The position numbers and the translations under genes were made by a program. 64,000 nucleotides of DNA, taken from Heterotrichella gracilis. Lineage: Eukaryota > Sar > Xanthophyceae > Tribonematales > Xanthonemataceae. Shown here piece by piece: positions 12,657-27,567 of this stretch (position 1 is the first letter of the stretch; each line of letters begins with the position of its first letter). Under the pieces are notes generated by a model that did no database searches, was not told the origin of the DNA, and worked only from the letters and a program-made list of their open reading frames with translations. The stretch is from positions 17,312 to 81,311 of the forward strand of contig JAULBX010019743.1 of assembly GCA_032358255.1 (NCBI GenBank). Reading direction: 5' to 3'.

Positions 12657-13939
12657 GGTGCTTGGCAGTTTCCAGTGCCAGAGGGTCCTATAACTTGCAC
12701 GGGCTGCAAGGGTGCAGCTTAGGTGCAGCCGCAGAATTGCTGACAGCCTTGGGACCCAGATGGGTCATATGCACCTGCCTGGCAGTGCTTGTACATTTCC
12801 CGAGCAGGTTGGAGGGTTATCTTTAGAAGTGATTGACAAGTGATTTACTTTGTTGCTACGCAGTGCTTACGTCTTTGAACTACTTTAAGGTATACTGGTG
12901 TCAGCTCTCGTCGTGTATGGGTTTGGCGGTGTTGTTCTGGCAGCTGTTTCATTTTGGTTTCTTTATCTATTTTTCCTTCTGCTACCGTTTCACTCAACCT
13001 CACATCAGGTGGTAGGTAGATAGGAGTAGCAGTGCCCATAATGACTTTGCAAATTGACAATATAGCCCTTCCACTTTCCATTCTCAAAATTGCATATCGT
13101 TACAAACTCCTGCTTGCTTTGCCCTGCACTTTGATTTCGAATACCGCTGTCGTGAAGGTTGAGAATTGCTTGCACTAGCCTGCTTTCATACTGCTGGAAT
13201 GCAGGGTTTTTTGGCATTGATGCCTTCTGCTTTGGGATTGATTTTGAGCTGAAGACTTGAGTTTCCCTGCAGTGGACTTGGAAGCACTTTACGCCCTGCC
13301 TGTCTGTGCCGTTTAAAATGCTGGTTTGCGGTGTGTTCTCTTTTGTGGTGCCTTCTTTTCCCGTTCCACAGCACAACTGTGCAGTGGTGTCTACGATGCA
13401 AGGGAAACTGACACAGATCCCAAGAAGTGGTAACACACTACAGCTTCAGGCTGGAGCCAACTGGGCCCAAGATTTTTGTTGGGCATTGTAATTGTAGCAA
13501 ATTTGTGCAAATAGCTACTAGCTGCAAGCTAGCACTGCTAGTAGCAGCACTTATTACCAGACCCTGTCCCAGACCTTTGGAAACCCTAGCCAGCTGGCAC
13601 TCCGTTGGCTCAGCTCTGTGACAATGGAATACACAACCCACCGACTGCTCTGAAAGCGGTATTCACTGCACTGTCGACTCTTGTGACAAAAACCACCCGT
13701 ACTCAATCAAGCTTGCCGTGTTTTGCTTCACCACCGGATTTGATAGCCCACATATGAAATTGCACGGTGGTCACAGCTGTATCACGGATTCTACTGCGCC
13801 AAAGGCTTTTGCTGCTGCTGCTGCTGCTGCTCCGCTGCCTCTCAAAGCAGAAGAGGTTGCAGCGGAGGCCTAACACGCTGCGGGAAACCGTGGATAGCCC
13901 TCCTGATCCCCGCATCTCCTAGACAAAACCCACGTTGAA
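12657..13939. other. Spacer downstream of the Rieske gene
   Basis: No gene recognised. A seven-unit GCT/CTG microsatellite lies at about 13809-13830; it would give poly-Ala or poly-Ser depending on frame and strand, but no exon can be supported around it. Confidence 0.5.
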
Positions 13940-15592
13940 ATGGCTCACGGAATGGGAGGTGGGTAGACTGGTAGACTGGTAGACTGGGTAGACTGGGTAG
14001 ACTGGTAGACTGGTTCTTACCCATATCTGCACACATTCGTCACTCTTACCGGTTGTGAATTGCCACTTGTTCCTTGCTTTTCGAGATTGGGTGTGCCACT
14101 CTGGAACGAATTACTAATTGCTGCACCTTGTACATCACAGATGCGGGGGCAACCCTGAGTGACCAGGTGTACTGGTTATACGAGGAGGACTTCAAAGATG
14201 CTACTATGAAAGATTGGATGTCCGCCCACACATCTTTCATGCCTCCTCTGCACAAGTATGATGGTAAGCATGGTGATGTCAGCACAGTTTTTGAGGACAG
14301 GTTCATGGCACCTGCTGACAAGGCTGGGTGCTGGTGGCAAGCAAAGTTTTGGCAGCCCCTGGTCAATCACGCCTCAAAGATGGGTGCTTTGCAAAAGGAT
14401 TGCAGCCCTAGTGATATTTCCAGTGCCTGCCGCGGTGGAGGGGTGAAGTAATTCGGCGCCAGCAAATTGCTTGACCTTTGCGTCAGGGCATATGTGTGGG
14501 TGTCTCCATAGTTTCCAAAACCCACTTGAAAGAAAATGGAATGCTGCACATAGGCGCATCTTGCACAAATCACACCCAGCGCCCGGCAATCACCCTTGTG
14601 GAGTTGGTGGCTGCACCCGTGCTCCTAGGGCAAAGCCCGGCTGGAAACCTGCATCCCCTGCATGAGGACAATATTGACTAGCCCGTACCGCCCCATACCA
14701 CTCCCAAACAACCTCCTGTCAAGGGTAATAAAATATATTAGGTCCTACTTTATCTTGTTACCCACCCTTGTTCCCACACTTTCACGCTTATGCATGCCAG
14801 CACCCTTCACTTACACGCTTATGCGGATCGGCACCCTCCTGCATGGCCTGGAAGGGTGACAACCCCCTTTTTATGTAATTAAATTTGCCTGGGAGGTGCC
14901 TAAGGTTCAATGTTTTAACACCGCCGCACTTTAAAGTGCGGCGGGCTTCTCCCTATTATCACTGTGATAGTTATAATTCTTTATTTTTATTTTGTTTTCT
15001 GATCCTGTGTCACCCCTGCAGGCATCGCAGACCTGTGGCCAGACCGGCTGTACCTGCGGGGCACCAACAAAGCCACCGGCCAGATAGCAGACACCACCAT
15101 ACTGGCGGCTGAAATCGAGGAGCTGCGGCGGGGCTATGACTCGACCTTTTCTCGGACCTACGACCGATCCCTGGGCATCACTGGCCTGGCACCACTGCGC
15201 ATCACCCTAGTGCAGGCAAGGCGTGTAGTTGCTGTCCACTTATTACTTTTGTTACATGCGATCTAGTAAAACAGCAAGTCTGGCCAGCCTTGCTCCAGCC
15301 AGCCTGCCAGAGTGGAAAACACCCTTCTAATAATTTAGCAATCATTGTAATAGCTCATCTTCAATAATGTGATGACAAGCGCTTTGAAACTTTATAAATT
15401 TGTAACCCCTTGGTGCAGGGAGGCAGCCGGCGTGTGCTGTACGCCTTCTTTGGTTTCAGCAGCAAGTGGCGGACGGACAAGGGGCGGGAGTGGCTGGGCA
15501 GGTTGAAGGAGTGGAAGGCCAGCGGGGATGGGGAGCTGCACGCGGCAAAAGCAGCTGCGGTGGCAGCGGCGCTCCAGGGCATCAGCTATTAG
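13940..15592 (+). CDS. Unknown 169-residue protein
   Basis: Exons 13940-13958, 14141-14263, 15022-15215 and 15419-15592 keep frame. The 19-base first exon encodes MAHGMG and enters the second exon in phase 1. Visible segments include QVYWLYEEDFKDATMKDW, DLWPDRLYLRGTNKATG and RRVLYAFFGFSSKW. There is no membrane helix, signal peptide or motif that I recognise. It looks soluble, with aromatic-rich short stretches and a charged helical middle (AAEIEELRRGYD). The third intron appears to start with GC (CAG|GCAAGG); an alternative GT donor six bases earlier (|GTGCAG) would drop Val-Gln and also keep frame. The gene exists with good confidence because four exons agree in phase. Its function is unknown. 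Confidence 0.65.
13959..14013 (+). repeat. GTAGACTG minisatellite starting at a donor site
   Basis: Six units of GTAGACTGG or GTAGACTGGG lie back to back immediately after the 19-base first exon of the 169-residue protein gene. The donor reads GTGGGTAGACTG, so the repeat begins within ten bases of the splice site. Confidence 0.85.
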
Positions 15593-16857
15593 TAGTTGAT
15601 TTGGTACTAGGTAGCGAATTTGCTGCATACACAGTGAACTTAAATCTGCCTAGTAGCAAATCGACTGTGGCGCACAGGCATCTGGGTGGCACCTAGATGT
15701 ACTTGATTTGCAGCAGGCACTGTATATGTGGCGCACAAGCAGCTGACGGGCATCCAGGTGATGTATTGTATATTATTGACACGCCCTTATTTTCACGCCC
15801 GGCGTTTGTTGTTATACTTAGATAGGGTACGCTTTCCAGACGTGCTGCATCTGCAGTACAGCATTTTGTTAGAACTTTTTATTCCCTTATTTCTTGCAAG
15901 TTGTGATTGATGGAGGTTGCGACAGCAGCTGGGTGAAATCAGGCGTTCAATGGGCGTGTGAGGCATTTTATGGCAACAGTTGCAACACACTGAATGAATA
16001 TTCGTAGCACTAGCGTTTTCCAATACCAATAATATGCATTGGAACATAAACACGCTGGGGTAGTGTGACTGGCCAGTTGTGGTAGAGGATTTACAGCATG
16101 TGAACTACATGCCCAGAAATTATATTGCTTTTCCTGCAAATAAGTGCCACTTTGGACACTGCGCTACAGCTTCAGGACCTTTAACGTCCAAAACAACTTC
16201 AGTAACCGCCCATTGTCGCACTAGGAAGCCGGTGACGGCTCGACGGCTCTCTTATTAAACGATGCCTTTTTAGGATCGGGTGTTGGCATAGCAGATTACA
16301 CACGGTGCGTCACGGCCTGCTGTTCTAGAAGGTTTGAGAGTCATCCACATTGCGCTGCGCTCTTCTTCTCTCCTGGCCAGCTGCGCCCTCTAACAGCTGC
16401 CTGGGATTGGAACCAACAGAAGCTCGTGAACAAATAGCTAGCAGCATAGCTGTGCAGCACACTTCTTGGCAATGCGGTGCAGTGTTGGACACCGTGGCAT
16501 GGCGCCCAGCACGTCAGCCCCCACTACCCGTATCATACGTACCGGGGCACCGGGCTTTCCTTCAAGCAAACGTCGAATTTTCGACCGTCGCCGCAGCCCT
16601 GGAACGGTAAATTCGCTGCCTAGACGTTGCCACTTAACCTAGCCATATGCATGCATGGCATGTGCTCCGGTCACCCTCTCGGCAAACCGCTTTTGGAAAC
16701 GGAAGCAGGATGCTGCCAAAACAGACGGTTGTGCAACACTTTTGCACGTGTTTATACCCAGAAGGTGGTACACAGATGTGATTGTCACGGAGTCTGTAGT
16801 TTTTCATCCCCGCCAGTCAAAGATCATATGGGTTGCAATGCCAGGAGCTGTATTGGC
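15593..16857. other. Spacer
   Basis: No gene recognised. The frame of the next gene is open back to 16627, so its transcript start may lie inside this stretch. Confidence 0.45.
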
Positions 16858-18563
16858 ATGGCCGCCAGCAGCACTGCAATACAGCATCGTGCCTCCCTCA
16901 ATATACCATCTGGTACTCTACGAAACCATCCCCACCTCCCTGCACCTCCCTGTCCCACCAAAACACCCCATCACCACCACCCCGCCGCACACCCCACCGC
17001 CGCCTCTGCCGCCCCCCACCCACCCACCCCATGGCCACGCATGGGTAGTGATGCACTCCTTCACCTAATGCAGGCGCCACGTGTCACGTTGGCAGCAGCA
17101 GGCGGCAGCCAGGCGCCGGACCTTTTTGAACCCTTCGGTAGGGTCTGGGGGGACTCTGCGTCACCCTTTGCTGCCGCGGAGAGGGAGATGCGGCGCGTGG
17201 ATGACATGATGCTAGACCTGCGGCGCCAGGTGGGTGGTGCGCAAGGGTGTGATGACAAGGTTCCTCTAGTGTAGAGCTCTGGAAGCCCTAGGGGTTAGGT
17301 GCCTGTGTCCCTCGGTAGGGTTTTGTGGTGGAAGTGCGACACTCTTGCTGTGCATCTCAGAGCTGCCTGAGAGCCCTGTGCACGCTTGCACCTAGGCAGC
17401 CTGAATGCAATCTGCCATGTGCAATCTGCCATTTGATTATCCCTGCCGCGACTAGATGCCATGCAATGAGATGCAACCATCGCGAATGCTGTGGGCTTGG
17501 ACCCAGCAACACCAGCAATGCGCCGCGCACAGCCCACAGCCCGCATCCTTGGCATGCGCAACCCCCATCACAGCCACAAGCCGGTCATTAACCCTGTCGA
17601 GGGTTTCCCTGCAGGTGGATGAGGACGTGGGCAGGGCGGTGAGTCGCGCCCGCAGCCAGGCTGATGAAGGTGCGTGTGTGGGTGGTGCCTTGCTCAACAG
17701 ATATCACCCCTCACGCCACCCCATGCAATGCGCCCACACACACCCTCACTTTCACACACACACCACCCCATACCCATACCCATACCCATGCAATGCACCT
17801 CCACGCGCCCTCGCCCCACCCCACCCCAACCCCTTGCCTCGCACCCACGCACACTCTCCCCCTTTCCCACAGCCGCCAAGCAAGCCCAGGCAGTCACAGA
17901 GTCCGGCCCGGGATGGCTGCGGTCCCACCGCGAGCACAACTCGGAGGAAACCCTACCGGGGGGTTTGCGCCGCCAGTACTACTCGGAGTCAATCATGGTG
18001 TATGGGGTTGGTGCCGCCCCGCTGCAAAGCCAAGTGCCCGAAGGGGCGCACATTGGCATGCCGGTGATGTTTGGCGCGGCGGTGGTGGTGGGTGTGTACG
18101 CGGGGGTGGCTGCGGCGCTGGCGAGGGGCTTTGGGTCAACCACGTGAGTGAAATCAAGTGAATGCCTTCTCAGTGTCAATTACAACAACCACACAATGTA
18201 GAGGAGAGGGGAAGTGGTGAGTAGGATATGATTTTAAAGGCGCATGTGGACAGGGGGCTGGTGTTCAGGGTTGATGAATTTAGGGTGCATGTGGGCGGGG
18301 GTGGACACTGTGGAGCACCAACCTGCAAACGCAGGAGCAACATATGAAAAGATCAAGAAGCAAAAAGACCACCTTTTTCCTATTCTCACTTGTGGCTGGC
18401 CGCCTGCAGGTACTCTGATGGCGTCAAGTGGCCGCTGGTGGTGCTGTGGCCCCTGCTGGCGCTCTTCTCGGGCCACTTCAGGCAGCAGCTGAGGGTGGCG
18501 ATCAAGGGGAGGAATAAGGACAGGAGGGGGGACGCGCAAGGGGGGGAATCAAAGCGCGCATGA
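16858..18563 (+). CDS. Unknown small membrane protein
   Basis: The last four exons are firm and in phase: one ending at 17229, then 17615-17669, 17873-18143 and 18410-18563. The start is not: in-frame ATGs lie at 16627, 16858 and 17041, and a strong-looking acceptor just before 17074 could mean that an upstream exon is missing. I used 16858 because MAASSTAIQ resembles a transit-peptide start. The body reads DLFEPFGRVWGD, a heptad-like helix (EREMRRVDDMMLDLRRQVDE, with an intron inside it), then RRQYYSESIMVYG. Two hydrophobic stretches follow (MPVMFGAAVVVGVYAGVAA and WPLVVLWPLLALFSG), then a basic tail. The middle faintly recalls myeloid-leukaemia-factor proteins, but I do not assign it. Likely an organelle or endomembrane protein. 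Confidence 0.55.
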
Positions 18564-19835
18564 GCTCAGAGGGGGTCGAATGGGGAGGTGACTGATGGCT
18601 GACGTGCAGCTGAATCAGATGCGTGCCACGTACCAGTGGTCTGATGGACAGGCAATGTGTTTTGTTGCCTATGTGAGGGATGGGCGTTGTATATCATTTG
18701 TATGTTCAAGGGAGGATGCTGTGGTACGCAGTGCTTGCCAAGAATTTTAATAATATCGAATTACTATGCATTCAGTTTACCCGTTTGGGACCGTAAAGCA
18801 CAGTCCACAGGACAGCAACTGTTTGAAATATTGTGATAGGGATTACAAGATTGGTAACTTCATTCAAATCGCTTGGAAATTGCAGTGCGATGACATCTGC
18901 CATATGCGTTGATGCTTATAATCACTGTATTACTGCCGTATTTACACTTGCAACTTGTTTACATGTAATATGGCGCTGGAAACAATACAATAGTACTACG
19001 CATGTGCGTACTACTAGTTGGGAATATGATTAAATTTCTTGAACTCAGATTGCGTGCCACAGCACTGCTGCACACTTGGAAGTTGCTGGCAACATTCAGT
19101 ACACTACAGTACGCTACCGCAAGTGCACTGCAGCATGGCAATGTAAGCTGAGCGGTGGCAATGTGAACTGGGCTATGCACGCTAGACGATGCGATAAATA
19201 CAGGGACACCTTTTGGGCAAAAAAATCGGACGTAAGCCAGGTCCTGGCTAATTGCTGTTCCTAAAACATGGCGTGGTGCTGACTGGATTGAATACATCAC
19301 GGGCACCCAGGCAGCCACGCCCCTCTAGTGCTATACACAATTGATTTTGGATTGCTTGTTGCAGTGCATCATGCCATGCAATTGTCACCCTGTGCCACCC
19401 TGGGGCAACTGCGTCCACAAAATACGAATTCACCTAAAATTGCAATATCTGTCTGTACGTGTCCAGAAACGGGCCCTGAATATGTTGCCGCCATCACTCC
19501 TCATGACCTGTGGTACTACCACCAGGCACTGCCCATGGGACACTGCGCTGCGCCTGTGTGAGGTACACCCTGCGCCGATGGCTGCACACCCTCCCCCTCC
19601 CCGCGCTCCTACCCTTAACCCTCCCCCCAGTGCTGGTCGCGGCAAAACGGCGCGGGTTGACCCCAGCGCCACACGGCCAGCAAAAGCAGAAGGCCCTCCC
19701 ATCTTCCACCCACGATTGAGCCGTGAGGCGCTCACGCACATAGGACTCCCCGCTCCACAATGCAATCCAGGAACATGGTTGCACACACCCATGCCTACGT
19801 CCAGCCACCCATGCTCACATCCAAGCCCAGGCCCG
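18564..19835. other. Convergent spacer
   Basis: Lies between two genes that end toward each other and should hold both 3' UTRs. No coding signal or conspicuous repeat seen. Confidence 0.5.
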
Positions 19836-22114
<2,279 letters not shown>

Positions 22115-22721
22115 CGCAAGGTTGGGATTGGCAAGGTGTGGGTCCAGCTAGGTGGCCTGAAGGGAGAATATAAGGAGAAGGAAGCTAACGCTTCCAGAAT
22201 GCACTGCACTGAGGTTCCACCTTTGTGCCAAATGCTCTTTCTTGTACGAGGTGGCGAGGTGGTGCGTGTGTTGCGACGTAAACCCAAATTTGGCCCCTTC
22301 CAACCCACCAGTGGCTAGTCCAGTGGCAAAGTGCGGCTAGACACGGCTGCGAGTGGTCAGGAGACAGGGGGAATCTGTCTTGGCATGGCTTGGGCTTGGC
22401 CCTTTTATTCGCGGTGTTTTTCTGCCGGCACAAAAAGGGGTCTACCTTATTGGTGGAAAACGAGGGGAAATCACTGTGGGCATGCCGTGCGGGATTTGCG
22501 CAACCTTCAGTAAAGCCAAGGTGCTGTCCTGGCCTGCCTGGGTTACATTTCTGACACTAGATACTTTGTACAATCGTCTGGCAGGTGTGCTAGGGTTTGC
22601 TGAGACAGCTCTCACGGCCGACATCCGTACACATGCCAAGGACGTTTTACGGGACTAGCCTGCTCATACAGGCAGCAAAGGCGTAGCCTGCAAGGCAAAG
22701 GGAATCGAAACACTGGGTCAT
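22115..22721. other. Divergent promoter region (UMP-CMP kinase / RIB72)
   Basis: About 600 bases separate two head-to-head start codons, so both promoters must lie here or in the 5' UTRs. I see no clear TATA box or repeated operator-like motif. Confidence 0.5.
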
Positions 22722-25700
22722 ATGGACTACCCAAATGTCCCAGTGCCCAACCTGCCGGGTTACAGAGTTAATGCACCGGTACGGCAGGCGCATCACGTTC
22801 TATTGGGCTAGGCCAAACGTGCAGGACTGGAACCACAAACCAAACTAGCAGTGTATTTGTTCACGAATCTGACTGTTTTGTTGTTGTTTTCTGCTGTAAC
22901 CACTCGTTTGGTAGACTCTGGGCAGTTATTTTGTTCACAAACCTGGCTCATCTGGTTTCATGCTCATCTGGTTGCATGCTGTTGGTTCATCGTTTGGCAA
23001 ACACTGGCCAACTGCTTCAGGTGCTTGACGACAAACCAAAGTACAAGAAGCAAACGTTGGTTTATCGGAAGGGATATGCCACTGAGGTGCCAGAGGCCCC
23101 TGCGGGCCTGGTTCTGGATGTCAGCACTAAAGGACAGATCAGTGCACACAGATCAGTGCACACACCTGCACACCAGTCACCTGACAACAAGACCACCATT
23201 TCGCCAGTGAAGCCAAGATGGGTAGAATTTGATAAGAAGGTCAGTGTGTTTCAGAAGTGCAGCCCATTTGATATCAGCCATGGTGTACCGCTCGCGCCAG
23301 TCAACTCTCATGGTGGCAATATATTGCTTGCACCTTCAGTGTGTGGTTTGTCTGTTCAAGAAGGTCACACTACTGTATAGAGACACTAAACCATGCACAA
23401 ATTCAGAACTTCATTGCGCAAACGCCCATTTTGTTTCAAGCCCAAAACTCACTGTTGGGAGCTGTGTCATCGCAGGTTCTGAGGTACTTTGGCTATTACC
23501 TAGAGGAGGTCCCGTACAGTAGGGTGGAGAACTTCCGCGTCAGGAAGGTCGTCATTTACTACTACCTGGAGGATGACACACTGCAGATCACTGAGCCCCA
23601 CCAGGACAACAGCGGCCTGCCCCAGGTGCCCTACCTATACCCTACCTATACCCTAGCTACCAGTCACACTCCAGACTCCAGACTACTCGCTAGCAAATGC
23701 ACAGGCATCAATTGCATGCTGTGCAGGTTCATACTCCCTTGCAGTGGTACACATGCCCAGCATACCTGATAAATGCCAATGCTTTACCACGCCCAATGCA
23801 CTGTTGGGCTACAGGGAGTGCTGTTCAAGCGCATGGAGGCAGACAAGGACGACGGCAGCCTGTGCACCTACTGGGACCTCACAGTGGGGGCACAGCTGCA
23901 GCTGTATGGCAAGACCTTCTACATCGTGGACTGCGATGCCTTCAGCAAGAACTTCATGCAGGAGGTTGGTTTGCCTGTGACAGACGAAGTGCTGCCCTAC
24001 CCAACCAACCCAATTGACATCTGGAACGCCTCGCTGACGAAGCGCCAAGGTAAATAATTTAGCAGCAGTTTAGGTTTTGGGGACATGGCAGCACCCTAAG
24101 GGTTCAGGCTAAACCTCAACCCATGTATAACTTAATTGTCTTTGCCAGGCAGCGGCAGTCTGTCATCATGAGCCACTGCTGTGCGCACACCTGCTCACTG
24201 CCTGTAGTAGAACAAAGGAAAACAGTACTAGGCTGCAGATTGTTTCAGCAACTTCCGTAATGAGTGGGTGTGCAATTACTGCCTCAAGGATGAGTAGACT
24301 GCTTTTAAGCTGACTGCTGATCTTGACTGTTCTGGTGGAATGCTGGCGCTTAATTACATGCACACCTGGCCATGGCTGCAGAGAAGGACGACAAGCCCAA
24401 GCTGTCGTACCGCCACAAGGACCCCTTCAAGCAGTTCTTCAAGAATGAGAAGAAGGTGCTGCGCTTCTTCTGCATATGGGACGACAGGCAGACCCTGTAC
24501 GGGGACAGGCGGCCATACAGGCTGCACTACTACCTGGAGGATGACACGCTGGTGAGTGGCCAGGACACTTATAAAGCATTGCCTTACGCCATGTGAACAA
24601 ACCATTTTTGGTTCAAGTGGGAATAATTCCCCAAAAACATATGGCATTTTTGCAAGTTTTAAAGCTGCAAACTGGATTACCCAGCATTTTAATACAGGCA
24701 TGCGCATGTAGCACGCGCATCTTCACATGCCAATGCTGCACTGAATTGTATGATGATTATTAATCATTGATATTTATCAACGACACATTAGCTAACTTCA
24801 GGAAAATATACAAGTCCACCAAACTGATGGGATAATGCTATCGAGCTCACAAAACTGTTGTTGAGAATTCCTCCCCACCATGCGCAGGAAATCGTGGAGG
24901 ACTACCCCGCCAACTCGGGGCGGGACCCCTTCCCCATCTTCCTCAAGCGCGGCAAGCTGCCCAAGGAGAGCAGCAGCGAGTTTGTCAAGGCAGCCATGGA
25001 CTGGACCCGATACTATGGTCCTGAGGACCTGCGCGTGGGCATCTGGCTCACTGTGTACAACCGCAACATACTCATCCACAACTGCGACGACTTCACGCGC
25101 GCCTGGTACAAGGTGCGCCACTGAAACGTGCATATGTGGTACATGCCATGGAGTGCAGGGAAGCAGCATGTTTGGAAGCAGAAACTCATTGTAATCTTTA
25201 TTGCAGATTATAATGCAAATGACGTGGGCTCCTCAGGCACCGCAGGATACTGCGGATCTCAGCCACCCCATTTTTGCTATATAAATAAATAAGTAAATGA
25301 CTACGCAGCCTGTCCTTGAACAGGCGCGTTGGTTAAGGTAGAGGATCAAGCGAAGAGAAAAGCATTGCCCTTCTGTCCACTGTTCCCCTACCATACCCCA
25401 TATTTGCTACATTTAATATGGTTTAGGATTTAGGGTTTAGGGTTGGATGTCTGTCGGACAGGCTTCCCCCTGCAGGAGCATCTGGGCTACACAAACCTCA
25501 ACCTACACTTGCTGAACACCACCAATCCAACCACCACTTACCACCACCACCATTTCAATTTGTCCCTTTTCTCCGCAGGAGAACCTGGGTTACGATGAGA
25601 CCGACCTGGCCCCCCTGGACACCGCCCAGCCCAGCCGCCCCATCCCCGTGCCCTCCCTGCCCGACTACAACGGCTACGGCACCCTGGAGGACAGCCTGCA

Positions 25701-27567
25701 GAACTGCGTGTCGCTGGTGCCCAAGCCCCCCAAGAAGGACCTGTACAAGCTCATGAACAAGGAGAAGATCGTGCTGCGCTACGGGTGCAGGATGGCGGAG
25801 GCGCCGGGGACCAAGCTGGGGTTTGCGGACGGGTGCGGCATGCTCCCTGCATCGTTGTCAGAGCTAGTTTGCTCATGTGCATTTTGCTGTATGTGCATGC
25901 ACATGGGTGTAGGATGGCGGAGGTGCCGGGCACAAAGCTGGGGTTTACGGATGGGTGCAGCATGCTCCCTATCCCTACGCACGTCCTCCTTCCACAGAAT
26001 GCGAGACCAGAGATTGTCTAGCATGTGTTTTGTCGGTGGCAAAGCTGTTTTGCTCATGTGCATTTTCTGTACATCCTGAACATGTTTTCCAAAAGCGCAC
26101 GCGCATGTTGAGCCAGTCACCGCCAGAAATGATTTATTGCATTAATCCATTTGTCGTATTAAATGCTGTATCACGCACTCCAAATGATACGCAACACATG
26201 TTTCAACATAATCTAAGCAAATTATTCATATAGTTCCTCTTATGCCCGTCCCAGGGACCGCACCTTTGTGCTGTCTTGCTTCCTGGCCGATGACACCATC
26301 CTCATCTTTGAGCCCCCGCAGCGCAACTCGGGCATCGTGGGGGGAAAGTTCCTGGAGAGGCAGCGCGTGTATAAGCCAAACTCTACAGAGGTGCGCACGG
26401 CAAAATCAAGACAGTACATTAGTAAATCACCTGAAGGAAGCACAAAATAGGTAAATTTTGCTGCGCTGCCTCTTCCTACCTTGGCACGTTGGATGACGAA
26501 CGAGCCAGGGTTTGGAAAGTGCCGAGCCAGCCGTGTGTTGCCGAAGGCAGCAACGGCGCAAGACATGACAACCCCTTGGCAATGCGTCAGCGCCACCACC
26601 AACAACCACCACCACCTCCAATCCCATCACATGCATGCCAGTCTCACGAGGCCTTGAAAATCAATTGTAAAAAATGCTCTCATGCAATTCATTGCGCCAC
26701 CCTCTAATAGGATTTCACATTCATCCCCAAATCATTTACGTTAAAATGGTTTCTTTTTCACAATGGCTGTTCTCACACCAACTACCATGCCTTTTCCAAA
26801 TTGAATTTTCCAGTCCCACATCCCGTCCCCATCCCCATCCCCAGGTGTACACCGACCGCGACCTGTACGTGGGTGCCACCCTCACCATCCACCACCGCCA
26901 GTTCCACCTCATGGAGGCAGACGAGTACTCCTACCAGTACATGGAGAACAACAGGCACCTGTACGTCATGGCGGACTGGGAGCGCACCCTGAGGCTGGCA
27001 AGGGCGCAGGCAAAAGGTGGGTGGTGGGTGATGGTGGTGGTGTGTGGGGGAGAGGGAGGAGTGTGGGCGTGTGAGTGTGTTGAGGCCATGCGTAGGAACA
27101 GAGCCAGGTTCTTTTTTCATTTTGTCTGTAATTATATTCGGCTTTTGAATATATATTCAAGTAAGGGTTTGAATGCGCATGCAAATTTATTCCATTATAT
27201 GATTGTGTTACTCCACGGTCTGCAATTTGCAATGATTGTGTAACATCCAGGATGCCGCCATCAGGGAAATAACTAATGGCAATATTTCAAAACCAATTGA
27301 TTCTGAATTGTAATATCCACATATACTCTAATTCAATTTGGATGTACTCCCCGCGCAGGCAAGGAGCCCGCCCTGCGCGCCGCCATCATTGACGTTGACG
27401 CCAGCGGCAGCGGCCAGCTGGGGGTGGACCAGGTGGCGCAGGTGGTGGAGCGCGCGGGGGTGTCCCTCAGCCGCCACCAGGTCATCACCCTGGTCAGGCA
27501 CATGGCCATGGGGGCGGAGGGGGGGCGCGTGGGGGCGGACACCGTGCTGCACCAGCTGCTGGCCTGA
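22722..27567 (+). CDS. RIB72: Axonemal ribbon protein RIB72 / EFHC1-type, three DM10 domains and EF-hand
   Basis: Component of the protofilament ribbon inside doublet microtubules of cilia and flagella. Exons 22722-22778, 23021-23239, 23476-23625, 23815-24049, 24382-24551, 24888-25112, 25579-25832, 26255-26390, 26845-27016 and 27359-27567 all keep frame and give about 608 residues, near the size I recall for the Chlamydomonas protein. The start exon encodes MDYPNVPVPNLPGYRVNAP, matching the LPG-Y opening of the family. Three DM10 repeats are marked by VLRYFGYYLEE, VLRFFCIWDD and VLRYGCRM, each followed by EDDTL or ADDTI and an E-P or D-Y-P / N-S-G signature (NSGRDPFPIFLKR; PPQRNSGIVGGKFL). 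The C-terminal exon has one EF-hand loop, DVDASGSGQLGV, lacking the acidic residue at position 12, so calcium binding is doubtful. The 25832 donor was chosen because it keeps frame and its edge is echoed downstream. Confidence 0.93.
25783..25975 (+). repeat. Donor-side exon echo in RIB72
   Basis: About 25781-25850 (third DM10 exon end and donor) recurs at about 25909-25972. Both read GTGCAGGATGGCGGAGG or GTGTAGGATGGCGGAGG, then AAGCTGGGGTTT, then CATGCTCCCT. The two copies differ at roughly one base in eight, and the copy keeps a GGGTGCAG donor-like end. Confidence 0.85.

Noticed and set aside
13703-13915. Minus-strand open frame with poly-Ser
   Set aside because: The poly-Ser comes from a CTG/GCT microsatellite, and the rest has no recognisable protein character.
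17030-17229. Assignment of the small membrane protein to the myeloid leukaemia factor family
   Set aside because: The resemblance is limited to a few residues (FEPFG, EREMRRVDDMM) and the two hydrophobic segments do not fit that family.
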